From Trichomonas vaginalis G3 (Eukaryota > Parabasalia > Trichomonadida > Trichomonadidae): a stretch of DNA of 64,000 bases. The notes under the pieces are model-generated. The model was given only the letters and a program-made list of their open reading frames with translations, was not told the DNA's origin and did not search any database. Positions within the stretch are counted from its first letter, which is position 1. Each line of letters opens with the position of its first letter. Shown one piece after another: positions 48,896 to 58,729 of this stretch. The position numbers were made by a program, and so were the translations under genes. The stretch spans positions 29,465,896 to 29,529,895 of the forward strand of contig NC_067206.1 in assembly GCF_026262505.1 (NCBI RefSeq), in the 5' to 3' direction.

Positions 48896-50628
48896 GCAAT
48901 TCTATACCATGCGTAAACTGTCATGTAAGGTGGCATGTAGTCTTTACTTTGTCCCGTTGTTTGCGTATATCCTGAAACGAAATGTGTATGGTTTCCTTCT
49001 CCCTGAGTGTCATCCCAGTAACAATTTATAGCAAACTTAACGTCCTCTTTAACATCATATCCTTGACCTTTTGTCATTCCTGACCAATCCCAATATCTAT
49101 GCTTATGCCAACCTGCTTGAGATGTAGTTAATCTTATGTAATGACTGTATGCAGGTAAATTTTCACCTGAAATCGTTTTACTTCCACCTGTTTCCTTTGA
49201 AGAGTTTGCACAATACAAAAACCTGTCGACTATTTGTTCCCATGCACCAACACCAAACATTACTTGAGGACCTCTTGCATCCATAGATGTATAAATAGAA
49301 CCTACTGGGTTCATTAAATCAAACATATGAGATATTATAGGATTGTCTCTTTTGAACTTAAAATATAGTGCAACTATTTCAGGTTTCTTCTGGTTTGTGT
49401 CAGAATATTTTTTATAATATAATCTTATGTTTTCAGGGTAGGTACAGTCTTGACTATAATATTTATTTCTGTCATCTGTATAATAATATACTATTCTCGT
49501 TTTTTCTATTGCATTATATCTTTTATATCTATAATAATCTAAATATAATGTTAATTTTTTTGGGTCTACATGTGGTGTTCTGTCGTCATCTCCATAGTCA
49601 TAATAATGTGGTGCTGGAGCTGGGTCAGGCAATGTCATATCTGCCATTTCATAAACTCTTAAATATTTCTTTTGTTCGTCTCCATATAAGTTTAAGTAGC
49701 AGTTGTTGTCTAATGGAACTTTAACTTGTGTACCATCATTCTTTTTATAGCTTACATACATTTCATTGTTATTTTTCGGAATGAGTTTATGCCGTGTACC
49801 ATTTTTTAAGGACTGTACCAACTGCCATCTAAAATAGTTATTTTCTTCATTGACAGAAAAGTCACCAACAATAGTTTCAATATTTTTTGTTCCTATCAAA
49901 CTTTGGTATATTTCATTGACATATGTTTTATCTGCTTTATTTTCAAGGCTAACGTTTAAGTCTGTTATTTCAGAAGATGTATGTGTATGTCCAATATCAC
50001 TTTTCCTGTTTAAGGTTTCTTGTAAGTTTGTAATATTTGCAATGGTATGTGTATGAGTCTTATTTGCTTTTGTCTCTAATGTTTCTTGTAAGTTTGTGAT
50101 ATCAGATATAGAATGTGTATGAGTCTTATCTGCTTTTGTCTCTAATGTTTCCTTAAGACTTGGTATTTGGTTAATATAATGTATATGAGTCTTTTTAGAA
50201 TATTCGTTTTCAGCTCTTGTCACTTCACTTGACATTTTATTGTCAACATATGTTTTGTCTGCTAGTTCAGGATGAGTATGTTCTTTTGTTGCATAAGCAT
50301 TGTTAGCTCTTTCTTCTTCTTTTGCTATTGCATCGTCTACATATTCTTTGTCAGCTTTGTTGTCAACATCTGCTTTCAAAAGAAGTTCATTTATAGGTTT
50401 CTCGTTTAAAGTTCCTTTTGTTGGATTTATACAGACAGTATGGTTCTTATTGTCTTGAAATAGAAACTCATCTGTTATAGGGTTTAATGTCAGTTTTAAG
50501 TTTCCTTCTTTCAATGACTCAGATATCTTAGAATAGTTTGAAAAGTTTGTTGTGTTCTTATTTAGAGCTTGCATAATGAGTTGTCGGTTGTGTTGTATTT
50601 CTCTCATAGACGCTGTTTCATTTGACAT
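48892..50628 (-). CDS. Phage-type tail fibre / receptor-binding protein of Polinton
   Basis: A 578-aa frame. Residues 1-80 match B. The shaft (about 80-250) has KADKEYVDDAI and HTHSISDITNLQETLETKAD repeats, like phage HTH-containing fibre repeats. Residues 250-440 are an extra Tyr/Asp-rich region absent from B. Residues 440-578 are the collar/tip domain (NPVGSIYTSMD, TGGSKTISGENLPAYSH, NHTHFVSGYTQTTG, MPPYMTVYAWYR). The tip is conserved with B while the middle differs, as in phage fibres that vary by domain swapping. Confidence 0.8.
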   Translation of the reverse strand: MSNETASMREIQHNRQLIMQALNKNTTNFSNYSKISESLKEGNLKLTLNPITDEFLFQDNKNHTVCINPTKGTLNEKPINELLLKADVDNKADKEYVDDAIAKEEERANNAYATKEHTHPELADKTYVDNKMSSEVTRAENEYSKKTHIHYINQIPSLKETLETKADKTHTHSISDITNLQETLETKANKTHTHTIANITNLQETLNRKSDIGHTHTSSEITDLNVSLENKADKTYVNEIYQSLIGTKNIETIVGDFSVNEENNYFRWQLVQSLKNGTRHKLIPKNNNEMYVSYKKNDGTQVKVPLDNNCYLNLYGDEQKKYLRVYEMADMTLPDPAPAPHYYDYGDDDRTPHVDPKKLTLYLDYYRYKRYNAIEKTRIVYYYTDDRNKYYSQDCTYPENIRLYYKKYSDTNQKKPEIVALYFKFKRDNPIISHMFDLMNPVGSIYTSMDARGPQVMFGVGAWEQIVDRFLYCANSSKETGGSKTISGENLPAYSHYIRLTTSQAGWHKHRYWDWSGMTKGQGYDVKEDVKFAINCYWDDTQGEGNHTHFVSGYTQTTGQSKDYMPPYMTVYAWYRIA

Positions 50629-50646
50629 TTTTATTATAGATAAAAT
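50629..50646. promoter_or_regulatory. 18-bp divergent spacer, fibre / fibre-neighbour gene
   Basis: TTTTATTATAGATAAAAT between the two ATGs; see 3815-3832. Confidence 0.55.
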
Positions 50647-51493
50647 ATGCTTCCAATAGAAAAAGAAAATTCTAGAGTTGCTACAACTAAACCATTAGAT
50701 GAACTTTTTACTAATGTCGGTCAAAAGGTTGACATAGATACTATAAAGCATGAAGGCTATCGTTTGACTACCCATTAAGATGGTTAAGAGACCCATCCGT
50801 CACAAAAGCTATTGGCTTTCGTAGAATGAAGTTTGTCTCACAAGTTCAAACAGGTTTTCCATTTATTGTAAGGTTTCATATAGATTATACATCTGAAGGG
50901 CAACGAAAAATGTGGGAAGAAATTGAGCTAATACAAGTTGACCTCTCATCTTCTCTACAGACTGCGTTAAAAAATATAGAAGATAAAATAAATTCATGTT
51001 ATGCAAAATATGCTGATGAATATGCGAATACCGATAGAACACTTTATGTGAGAATTGTATATGACAAACAAAATTCACAAGTGTCATTTCAAATCTCCGA
51101 AGACAATCCAAATAAAGACGAACAAATATATACAGAATTCACTGCAATGCATGGTATTATTTGCAAAGAATGTTAAATCAGAAAGTTGAACCTCCTTTAG
51201 CAAATATCTACAATCGATATGCAAGAGATGAACCATATTTATTTAAAGATGTTTTCGACCAAGATGCTGTGATAGTTCATGCTTCATTTTCTGGCGCCCA
51301 AAACTCTTTCTGATGCTTGGCAAATGACTTTTACGAAAAACCTACAAAGTTATACGAACCACCAAGTGGAAGTATTTCAGACTTTCAAGTATGGTTTACT
51401 ACAGATGGAAGAAAAAGAATAATTCCATTATACCATGCGTTTTACTTAGAACTTAGTTTCATATACAACTACTATCGAACGGTAAAAATATAA
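50647..51493 (+). pseudogene. Polinton fibre-neighbour protein, fossil copy
   Basis: MLPIEKE family. The two ends match A closely, but the central third (about 50830-51220) is clearly diverged, as if exchanged with another lineage. A few breaks. Confidence 0.65.
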
Positions 51494-51497
51494 TTTT

Positions 51498-51740
51498 TTA
51501 ATACGGTTGAGGTGTTGGATTTGGTTGCCAACTAGACTGTGGTGCAGGTTCAGGCTGTTGTATAACAGGAGCTTGCTCTTCTGGTTCAGGGTCTTTAGGT
51601 ATAATACCAACGAACTGACCTACTCTTTTACCAATATTTTTGACACCGTTCCATACTCCTCTTCCGACAGATTTTATTCCATTCCATATACCTCTTCCAA
51701 CTCTTCTGAAGAAGTTTCCAATACTACTGAAGAAACCCAT
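51498..51740 (-). CDS. Polinton GW-rich amphipathic small protein
   Basis: Intact 80-aa frame: GNFFRRVGRGIWNGIKSVGR and GVWNGVKNIGKRVGQFVG amphipathic stretches, then a Pro/Gln/Glu tail. Same family as 24042-24305. Confidence 0.62.
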   Translation of the reverse strand: MGFFSSIGNFFRRVGRGIWNGIKSVGRGVWNGVKNIGKRVGQFVGIIPKDPEPEEQAPVIQQPEPAPQSSWQPNPTPQPY

Positions 51741-51758
51741 TTTACTACGTGTAAAAAT

Positions 51759-53226
51759 CTAATGTCCGCCTAGTCTCTTACGTTTCCTGTTGAGTTCCAT
51801 AGCATTCTTTAACTGGAGCTCATACATTCTGTTTCTCCTCTGGTAGAAAACATATTCTGGGTCAACTCCTGTGTTCGCGTCATCTGCATAAAGTTGTTTA
51901 TATCCCACTTCAGGGTTTGTATAAAACTCTTTCCATCTCATATTTGCATACCATGGTGGCAAACCTAACGCAGCGTCATTTGACATGGCAGTTTGCATTT
52001 GTACATCTGTTGGCACTTGACCATAGTTTGCCATTGCAGTTTGTATTGTTGTAAACGAAAACGATAAAAACTGTTTGACAGAAAAGTGACACTTTACATG
52101 GCAAAAAATAGAGCCTTACTTTTGAGATACTTGAGATTGAAACTGAATCTTATGAGGCGGTGATCTTGAATCACTACCTCATAAGGTTCAGTTTCATATA
52201 AAATTTGTTGCAATTTGTTATTCTTTTGCAATTATTTCTTATAAGATTTTACATCTTTTAGCGGGGAATGTTTGTTATCATGTATATATTATAAATATCT
52301 ACACGATAACGAACATTCATCGCTAAATTGCTGAGAAACTTTGAGGAAATGTCGAACAATTTCCTCAAAGTTTCTCAGATTTATATAGATCACTAGAGTC
52401 CCCTAGGCACTGATTCTGGTTCAGTACCTAGGAGGCTCTAGTTCTCTAACGAACTGATAAAATGTTTTTAAATTTTTGGATATTGCTACCTGTGAAGCAC
52501 TGACTTCAAGTCAGTACCTCACAGGTAGCAATTACATTGAAAGATGGGAGAAACTTTGTCCGAATGTTAAACTATTCGGACAAACTTTCTCCCATTTGTA
52601 GTGGAGATGGAAGGCTTTGAGGTATATTATATTAATGTATACCCCAAAGCCTTCCATCTCCACTTGAAAGTTCCAAAACTTTGGGTTAATAGTTTGCAAT
52701 TAACCCAAAGTTTTGGAACTTTCTAGAAGGAATTGCAGGGTAGGAGGTACATATTCATACTATGTACCTCTTACCCTCCAATTCCTTCCTTAACATAAAC
52801 AAATTTGGAGTTAATTGTTTGCAATTAACTCCGGGTTTGTTGACCTCCAAATGAAAATGAAAGGGTAAGAGGTATATAGTGACCCTATATGCCTCTTACC
52901 CTTTCATTCTCATTAATTATGGGAGAAGCTTTGGCCGAATGTTAAATTATTCGACCAAAGTTTCTCCCATTTTTTGAAGGGATTGGAGGCTATGAGATAC
53001 TGATGCAATGTCAGTACCTCATGGCCTCCAATTCCATCCTGAAACTGATCAAAGTGGACCTTACATGCATTTGAAATTTGCCATGTAAAGTCCACTTTTT
53101 GAGAGAGAGGATTTGACTGCGTCAAATCATCTTTTTCGTTTACGAGAGTATTCTAACTTCATTTGGAATATTCTCTGGGTTTGGTTGTCCAGGTTGCTGT
53201 GCATTCGCTAAGTTCTGTGCGTCCAT
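51759..53226 (-). pseudogene. Polinton 120-aa protein gene split by a hairpin-array element
   Basis: The 3' part (51759-52047) and 5' part (53148-53226) match the intact 120-codon genes at 4945-5307 and 23661-24023. The 1.1-kb hairpin-array element lies between, with a GTATT duplication. Confidence 0.85.
52048..53147. mobile_element. Hairpin-array element 1 (about 14 hairpins)
   Basis: A 1,100-bp insertion flanked by 5-bp direct repeats GTATT (52043-52047, 53148-53152). Terminal inverted repeats are GTAAACGAAAACGAT (left) and, reversed, GTAAACGAAAAAGAT (right). Between them, nearly every base belongs to one of about 14 consecutive hairpins with stems of 15-27 bp and loops of 5-20: about 52140-52194, 52260-52324, 52331-52378, 52392-52442, 52482-52532, 52543-52594, 52600-52662, 52666-52723, 52727-52789, 52799-52841, 52850-52914, 52919-52970, 52979-53036, 53051-53098, plus a small one at 53110-53128. 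No coding frame. The left end has the 16-bp Polinton motif (52076-52091). Confidence 0.88.
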
Positions 53227-53249
53227 TTAATATTAGATAAAAATATCTC

Positions 53250-53381
53250 TTACGAGTACATATGCTGAACATTTGCAGGCATTGGTTCATCTTCATATTC
53301 TCTGTACTTTTCTGCCACGTCAAATAAATAAATGACACAATGGAAAAAACCTAAAACAAGTAGTCCTATTTCAAACCACAT
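53250..53381 (-). CDS. 43-aa single-membrane-span microprotein
   Basis: Same frame and length as 5331-5462; overlaps the methyltransferase 3' end by 16 bp. Confidence 0.65.
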   Translation of the reverse strand: MWFEIGLLVLGFFHCVIYLFDVAEKYREYEDEPMPANVQHMYS

Positions 53382-54184
53382 TTACTTACTAATAAAATTT
53401 CTTTGTTATGACACTTTCTCCAGTTTATAGGACCTCTCTCATATTCTATCTTGTCATATATAAACTCATAGTCATGTATGTCCTCTAACCATCTCATAAC
53501 GGTTTCCAAACCACTTTTATCGGATGTAAAGTAAAAGCATGGATGGTTATGTATAACGTCTAAAGTTTCTAAAGAGTCTCTCAAAGTCCAGTCTACTTGG
53601 TATTGAAAATCCCATGTGTTATAGAACGGCGGGTCCACTATAAAGAAAACATTTTCCTTGTCTTTATATTTTTCATACAACTCTGTCCAATGACATCTCA
53701 CAAACTCTATACCCTCAATATATTTTTCTATGTCCTCTTTGAAAACATTTGTATAGTTAAGATATAAAACTTTTGACATAAGTGTTTCAATGTCATGAAC
53801 TCTTATAGCACCACTATATAATAGTCTAGCAGATATACTATCCCAGTCTATATATTCTGCTTTTTTCAAAACCTCTCTCACAATATCTTTCTTATCTAAT
53901 GGTATACGTTCCATCTTACCTATAGGTATCTTTTCTTTTAACTCTTTCAATATATTGTTTGTGTCTGGAATATGTTTGAGACGGTACATATAGTTGTCGA
54001 AGTCATTGCATATAATCTTTGAGTCTGGGAATATTGTATGGCACAAATGGGATATATAGAAACTTCCACCGAACAAATCTACAAATGTTAGACCATTCGG
54101 TAGTTTCTTAAGTTCTCTCAATATAATATCTTTACATCTACTCTTATTTCCAAAGAACGGTAACGGTGGTTTTGTAAAATTCAT
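53366..54184 (-). CDS. D12-class adenine-N6 DNA methyltransferase (Polinton-borne)
   Basis: A 272-aa frame, nearly identical to the A copy (four or so residue differences). FFGNKSRCKD, DLFGGSF and DPPFYNT are present. Last gene before the right end of C. Confidence 0.87.
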   Translation of the reverse strand: MNFTKPPLPFFGNKSRCKDIILRELKKLPNGLTFVDLFGGSFYISHLCHTIFPDSKIICNDFDNYMYRLKHIPDTNNILKELKEKIPIGKMERIPLDKKDIVREVLKKAEYIDWDSISARLLYSGAIRVHDIETLMSKVLYLNYTNVFKEDIEKYIEGIEFVRCHWTELYEKYKDKENVFFIVDPPFYNTWDFQYQVDWTLRDSLETLDVIHNHPCFYFTSDKSGLETVMRWLEDIHDYEFIYDKIEYERGPINWRKCHNKEILLVSKCGLK

Positions 54185-54220
54185 TTATATATAATAATAA
54201 AAATGTTTTTACCCGAAAAG

Positions 54221-54236
54221 TGACAGAAAAGTGACA
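54221..54236 (+). repeat. Subterminal 16-bp Polinton motif
   Basis: TGACAGAAAAGTGACA, followed by further AAAGTGACA copies (to about 54297). Shared with A and both hairpin-array elements. Confidence 0.6.
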
Positions 54237-54404
54237 AAACATGAAAACATATATAATTTGTGAAAAGTGACACAAAAGTGACATATTAAAAGTGATATAA
54301 AAATGACACCATTAATATGATGTAAATAACAACGGTTTTGGTTTTGTCACCGGCTGGTCGGCTGGGGTTCGGTCCTCCTCTTGGGTCTTGGGCAAAATTT
54401 CTTA

Positions 54405-54449
54405 GGGGCTAGAGGGCGCAACGCGCCTGGAAGCCCCACTCACCTGACC
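54405..54449 (-). repeat. Polinton C terminal hairpin and boundary
   Basis: GGGGCTAGAGGGCGC / GCGCCTGGAAGCCCC palindrome followed by ACTCACCTGACC. Reversed, the boundary reads GGTCAGGTGAGTGGGGC; the left end of D reads GGTCAGGTGCGTGGGGC. Confidence 0.75.
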
Positions 54450-55189
54450 TTATTTCAATAAAAAAATGAACATCGGATGGGCCAATTTTGAAAATCTTGA
54501 TCAGCGGGCTCTCAGTGAAAACTCCAATGTTTAAGGTTTTGATCAAATCTCTTCTTTTTGATATCTGAAACGACAGATAGGTAGATAATGATATGGTCAT
54601 GTTATAGCCATGCTTATGCAGAATGATATCTATTCTATCAAGAGAAAAAAGACCTCGAAGTGCAGAAAATTGAATAGTTGTAAACTAAAGCGGTGATTAT
54701 TCAAATCACCATTAAAAAATTGATTTTCAATTTTATTATAAATATATATCGAACACAATTTGAATATCATATTTCATTGTGAGATTGTCGATTATGTTGA
54801 AGAAAGTCACTCAATAAATTCGATTTTTTTACCAAAATTCAATTTAATCGTCATCTCTTAGAGTGAAGCTCCTCATTGGAGCTATAGGACCCCAACGTGG
54901 CAATATATTTCACCTCCATCGTGCTATGTATACATCAATGAATGTTGAGTTATATATAATAACACTGCAAGGACATACATGTCATAGAAATGAATCCCTG
55001 TGAATAAGGGATCCTTTGCTTTTATATGTATGTTTTATTAACAACATTCATATCTAGATACTCGCAACTAACATAACCTTATGTCATTTAAATACTATGA
55101 GATAATAACAAAAGCGTATAAATGATAGGTTTTTATATCAGGCAAATACATATATAAATTTCTAAAGGTGCCATTTTTTGATGAGATAA
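54450..55189. other. AT-rich host spacer
   Basis: No gene recognised. It has a T/A-rich stretch and moderately GC-richer segments near 54880. It holds the 3' flank of the GT64 gene. Confidence 0.45.
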
Positions 55190-56068
55190 TTATTTTTGAA
55201 TTGGAACTGAAGTATTTCTGGTGATTTCAACGAAATCGAAAGATTTATCGAGGAACTTCAAGCATTCTACTCTTGCTTTGCTGTGTGAAGGCTTTCTGAC
55301 AGCCCAATTGTATTTGAAGGTGGTGCTTTATATTATAATGATAGGGCGATTCCCGAAAGCGTCATACGCTACGTAGTTCATGATGAAGTCTTCACAATTG
55401 TTTTTCTCAGCCGAATAGTCTATTACGCTTTTATATTTATATGAATGATAGATTTCAAACAAATCTACGTTTATAAAGGAAAGTCCAGTAAGAACAATGT
55501 TGAAATCACGGCCTCTCTTCCAGCTATACTTTCCTTTTCTCCAAAGAGTTGCGTAATTTCCGAAAACTGACAATGGAAAGCCTCTACGTTTAAATTCTTC
55601 AAAAGCAGTGTCTAAAGCTGTAAAATTAACGAAAATATCATCATCAATATTGCATATGGTCTGAGTCTCGAGGTTTTGGGGTATTAAAAATCGAGCAACA
55701 AGTTCTCTCATTTCAGTATCAATTATTTCAATAGGAACTGTAGAGTTTGAAATGTTATATGCAGTTAAATTAGGAGCCGGTATTGAATGCTTGAAATCGT
55801 TCCAATATATGTAAATTTTTTCGCAATGCTTAGATTCTTGCTTTAAAAGTGAGTTTAATATTTTAGATAGAATTGGAATTCGACGGAAACTACTTAGGTA
55901 TATGATTGAGTATTTGTCTTTACTTAATTCTCGATCAGGTTTAAGATTTGATAATCCAGGGCCAATAACTTGTGAATATCCGCTTGTTTCAATTATTGAA
56001 GTACCAAAAATGACTGAAAAGAATATCATAGCAAGGATAAAAATGTTATTGATCCAAAATTTGTCCAT
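55190..56068 (-). CDS. GT64-like (exostosin C-terminal type) glycosyltransferase, with one in-frame stop
   Basis: From the ATG at 56068 the frame gives 246 codons. A signal anchor at residues 8-27 is followed by a GT64-type domain: YSIIYLSSFRR, the metal-binding CNIDDDIFVNF (D142-D144), a W-rich segment and VLTGLSFIN, and the late NCEDFIMNYVA (224-234). The frame then meets TAA at 55330-55328. The same frame stays open for 45 more codons (STTFKYNWAVRKPSHSKARV, later ending in RNTSVPIQK) to a TAA at 55190. That extension looks like the expected C-terminus of this family. The gene is either inactivated late, read through, or carries a sequence error. Type II Golgi-type enzyme transferring a sugar; acceptor unknown. 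Divergent from the GT8 gene. Confidence 0.75.
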
Positions 56069-56579
56069 AATTTAACCAGAGCATAACTCATATCTTTTAA
56101 GGTTATCGTCCGACCAAACACCAATTATCGTTTTTTATATTTATGATTATCTCAGGAATATTCATGCTATTTACTTTATCATTTCAACAGGCAATATCAA
56201 TATATTTTACTTTCGCTATTGTAGTTCCAAATAAATAGCATACACAATATTTTGATAAAAAATCAATCTGACAGCGAAAAACGGTTATTTGTCGGTACTT
56301 TCCCTTTTATAGCAAACACTTTTTTGACACACATATGACAACAGAGGATTATACCATGTTTGAGTTACTAAAAAGAAAAGATACAGGGTGAGATATAAAA
56401 AGACATCGACAAAAACGAAGTTCATTATACTCAGAATTTAAAGAATAGTAAAAATGAATATGAAACATGACTTTCATTTGATTTCGAGATAACATATCAA
56501 TATAGAGATCTTATTGTGTTATGAAAATCAAGCTAAAACAGAGCTTGGCGAGCCACAAAAATTTGACGTCAAGGGTTAA
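56069..56579. other. Divergent spacer between glycosyltransferase genes
   Basis: 511 bp with A/T-rich runs; presumably holds both promoters. No motif assigned. Confidence 0.4.
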
Positions 56580-57485
56580 ATGAGTTTTGGTTTTATATTT
56601 CAAAAATCTTCCATATATATATTAGTCATTGAATCAGTATTTATCATCGTTTTGTTTTCAACTATTGGCGGTATCACGTATAATGGAGAATTCCACAGTA
56701 ACATGAATGTTTTATTGTCATGGTCAGGAGACCTTTTCAATCTTGGACCAGCTATATTACGCACATCCAGATCAAATATTTCCTTTTATATTACAACTGT
56801 CAATGCAGATTTATTACCAAAATATAAAACTCATTTTGCAGAACGCCCAATCCTTAATACAAAATTCTATTTCGAAACATACCAAACACGGTACTTGACT
56901 AAAAGAATATGGATAGTTGGGTACGACACTTATATTCGAATTGTTTTTCCTAATGCGCATCCTGAAATGGAAAGATTCTTACAATTAGATGGAGATGCAA
57001 TTGTAGTACAAGATATTAAAGATATGTACTTCCATGATTTCAACAACCAATCTGCAATCGTAGTTTTTGATTTTGCAAGAAGATTTGAAGGATTCAAAAA
57101 TTACTTTAACGCCGGTGTTATGGTATTCAATAATTTTAAGTACATAAATGATAATATTCTGAATAAATCCATTGAATACTTGAAATGGCTCAATGGACAC
57201 ATGGGCCGTTGGTACAATGATCAAAGAGTATTAAACAAAATGTTTATAGACTCAAGAATAGTTTTCCCTCAAAAATATAACGAATTTGATTTCAGAAAGT
57301 TTGGGAATAACACCAAAATCTTTCATTTCTATCGTGCGAAGTGTAAACCATATAACCAAAAATGCAACAGAACGCAAGCTCCATACAAACTTTGGGATTG
57401 CTTTTATAAAACATACAAAGAAAAGCCTCTTTTATGGCGCGATACTCGTAATATTACAATCTGTACAAATGAAATGTTCAATTAA
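56580..57485 (+). CDS. GT8-family glycosyltransferase (glycogenin-like), type II membrane protein
   Basis: A 301-aa protein. Signal anchor at residues 11-32. GT8 features: LQLDGDAIVVQDI with the DxD metal site at 137-139, YFNAGVMVFNN (175-185), the W..DQ..LN motif (211-219), FPQKYN (229-234) and KIFHF (246-250). A retaining transferase using a nucleotide sugar, likely in the Golgi lumen. It looks whole. The first in-frame ATG is used. Confidence 0.85.
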   Translation: MSFGFIFQKSSIYILVIESVFIIVLFSTIGGITYNGEFHSNMNVLLSWSGDLFNLGPAILRTSRSNISFYITTVNADLLPKYKTHFAERPILNTKFYFETYQTRYLTKRIWIVGYDTYIRIVFPNAHPEMERFLQLDGDAIVVQDIKDMYFHDFNNQSAIVVFDFARRFEGFKNYFNAGVMVFNNFKYINDNILNKSIEYLKWLNGHMGRWYNDQRVLNKMFIDSRIVFPQKYNEFDFRKFGNNTKIFHFYRAKCKPYNQKCNRTQAPYKLWDCFYKTYKEKPLLWRDTRNITICTNEMFN

Positions 57486-57670
57486 CGTAGATGGTAAATT
57501 AATTATGATTCTCACAATTTTGAGAACTTCTGACATCATTTGCCAGACAAATTGAATGCAATGAAGTATGATTTTTTAATGCTTGATATAGATTTGTTAT
57601 AATATATGTATTTATTTTTCTAGTTGAAGTCTTGCGGACATGAAATTAATTTTTTTTTATTTTGGATATA
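57486..57670. other. Short spacer before Polinton D
   Basis: AT-rich DNA, nothing recognised. Confidence 0.4.
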
Positions 57671-57682
57671 GGTCAGGTGCGT

Positions 57683-57714
57683 GGGGCTTCCAGGGGCTGC
57701 GCCCTTCTAGCCCC
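57683..57714 (+). repeat. Polinton D terminal hairpin
   Basis: GGGGCTTCCAGGGGC / GCCCTTCTAGCCCC palindrome, preceded by GGTCAGGTGCGT. Counterpart of 54405-54437. Confidence 0.72.
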
Positions 57715-57777
57715 GGAGAAACTAGAGGAGGAATGATACAAAGACCAGATGAAAAAAATAAAAATATTATAATAAAA

Positions 57778-58668
57778 TTAAATTTTTAGTCTTAAATTGT
57801 TTTTTTTTTCGGTATATTCTGAATCTTGAATGTCTTGGAAATTTTCTTCTTCTTCGCTCTCTGAGGTGAGGATTTCTTCGACTTCTTCTTCGCCATTGGG
57901 AGCAACAAATCCTGCGATGAAAACTTTGTATATACCTTCTTGAGGAGTCTCTATGATGAAAGTCGTATTGTTGAGGAAATGGAACTCGACATCTTGAACA
58001 AATTGGCAACTGCTGTGTGTGAATTTTGCAATTGTGAGAGGCTTTCCTTTATAGTCCTTGGGAAAGCTTGAGATGGTTACTGTTCCTCCATATGGAACTC
58101 TGGCAGGAATATCTAAAGCAACAGTTGTTATAACGTGGAAATTGTCTAAGAATTGAGGCATAGGTTCAATGCAGTATAGTCGTTTTGACTGGTTGTCTTT
58201 TGTGTAGAAATATAAATAGAATGACCTTTCACCATGTTCATTCAATTCTTCCAAATAATTGTATGAATTTGGATATATACGGACAAATTCAGCAATTTTA
58301 ACTTCTTGTAAATGCTTCTGCAAGTTCTTTGGAAACAAGTGAATGAACTGGTCAATAGCTTGCAATGCTATGAGATTGGCAGTAACAGGTAAATATGAAG
58401 CAAACATGTCAACAAGTACGCCAGGGTCTTTGATTTCGTTTTCAAAAGGCTGAATGGCATCCATGACAGCTTGAAACATCTCGTTATAATCTCGATTGTC
58501 TTCTGAACCCCACTGTTCATTTAACTTATCTAACAATTCGAACCTTTTCTTTGCGTATTTTCTACGAACTTTCTCTGAAAGAGGAGTGTCTCTATCTTGT
58601 GTGTCTTGAATTTGAGACTTAAATTGTTTGCTAAAGGCGATATATCGTGTTTGCGACCTAGTGGTCAT
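57778..58668 (-). CDS. 296-aa protein at the end of Polinton D, unknown
   Basis: From the ATG at 58668: basic N-terminus (MTTRSQTRYIAFSKQFK), helical residues 30-120, then a beta-rich part (SFYLYFYTKDNQSKRLYCIE, ARVPYGGTVTISSF), and a very acidic tail (EEEVEEILTSESEEEENF). The frame is open upstream through an HTETHPIEHTET-type repeat to the hairpin-array element, and similar THxxxPIEHTET coding lies beyond it (59685-59795). The original start may therefore lie further up. The beta-rich part could be a lectin- or Ig-like fold. Confidence 0.5.
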   Translation of the reverse strand: MTTRSQTRYIAFSKQFKSQIQDTQDRDTPLSEKVRRKYAKKRFELLDKLNEQWGSEDNRDYNEMFQAVMDAIQPFENEIKDPGVLVDMFASYLPVTANLIALQAIDQFIHLFPKNLQKHLQEVKIAEFVRIYPNSYNYLEELNEHGERSFYLYFYTKDNQSKRLYCIEPMPQFLDNFHVITTVALDIPARVPYGGTVTISSFPKDYKGKPLTIAKFTHSSCQFVQDVEFHFLNNTTFIIETPQEGIYKVFIAGFVAPNGEEEVEEILTSESEEEENFQDIQDSEYTEKKNNLRLKI

Positions 58669-58729
58669 TGCAGAATGTGTTTCTGTATGTTCGATTGGAT
58701 GTGTTTCTGTATTTTCGGGTGGTTGTGTT

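Larger units (their letters stand above)
29544..54449. mobile_element. Polinton/Maverick C, near full length
   Basis: A 24.9-kb Polinton from the gap to the terminal hairpin at 54405-54437. It carries the full virion, replication and integration set and ends with the GGTCAGGTG-type boundary. The sequence at about 30009-30140 resembles the subterminal part of B (22485-22650), so the left end must lie near or in the gap. A hAT-like MITE sits in the helicase gene and a hairpin-array element in the 120-aa gene. About five other breaks are seen. Recent element. Confidence 0.9.
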
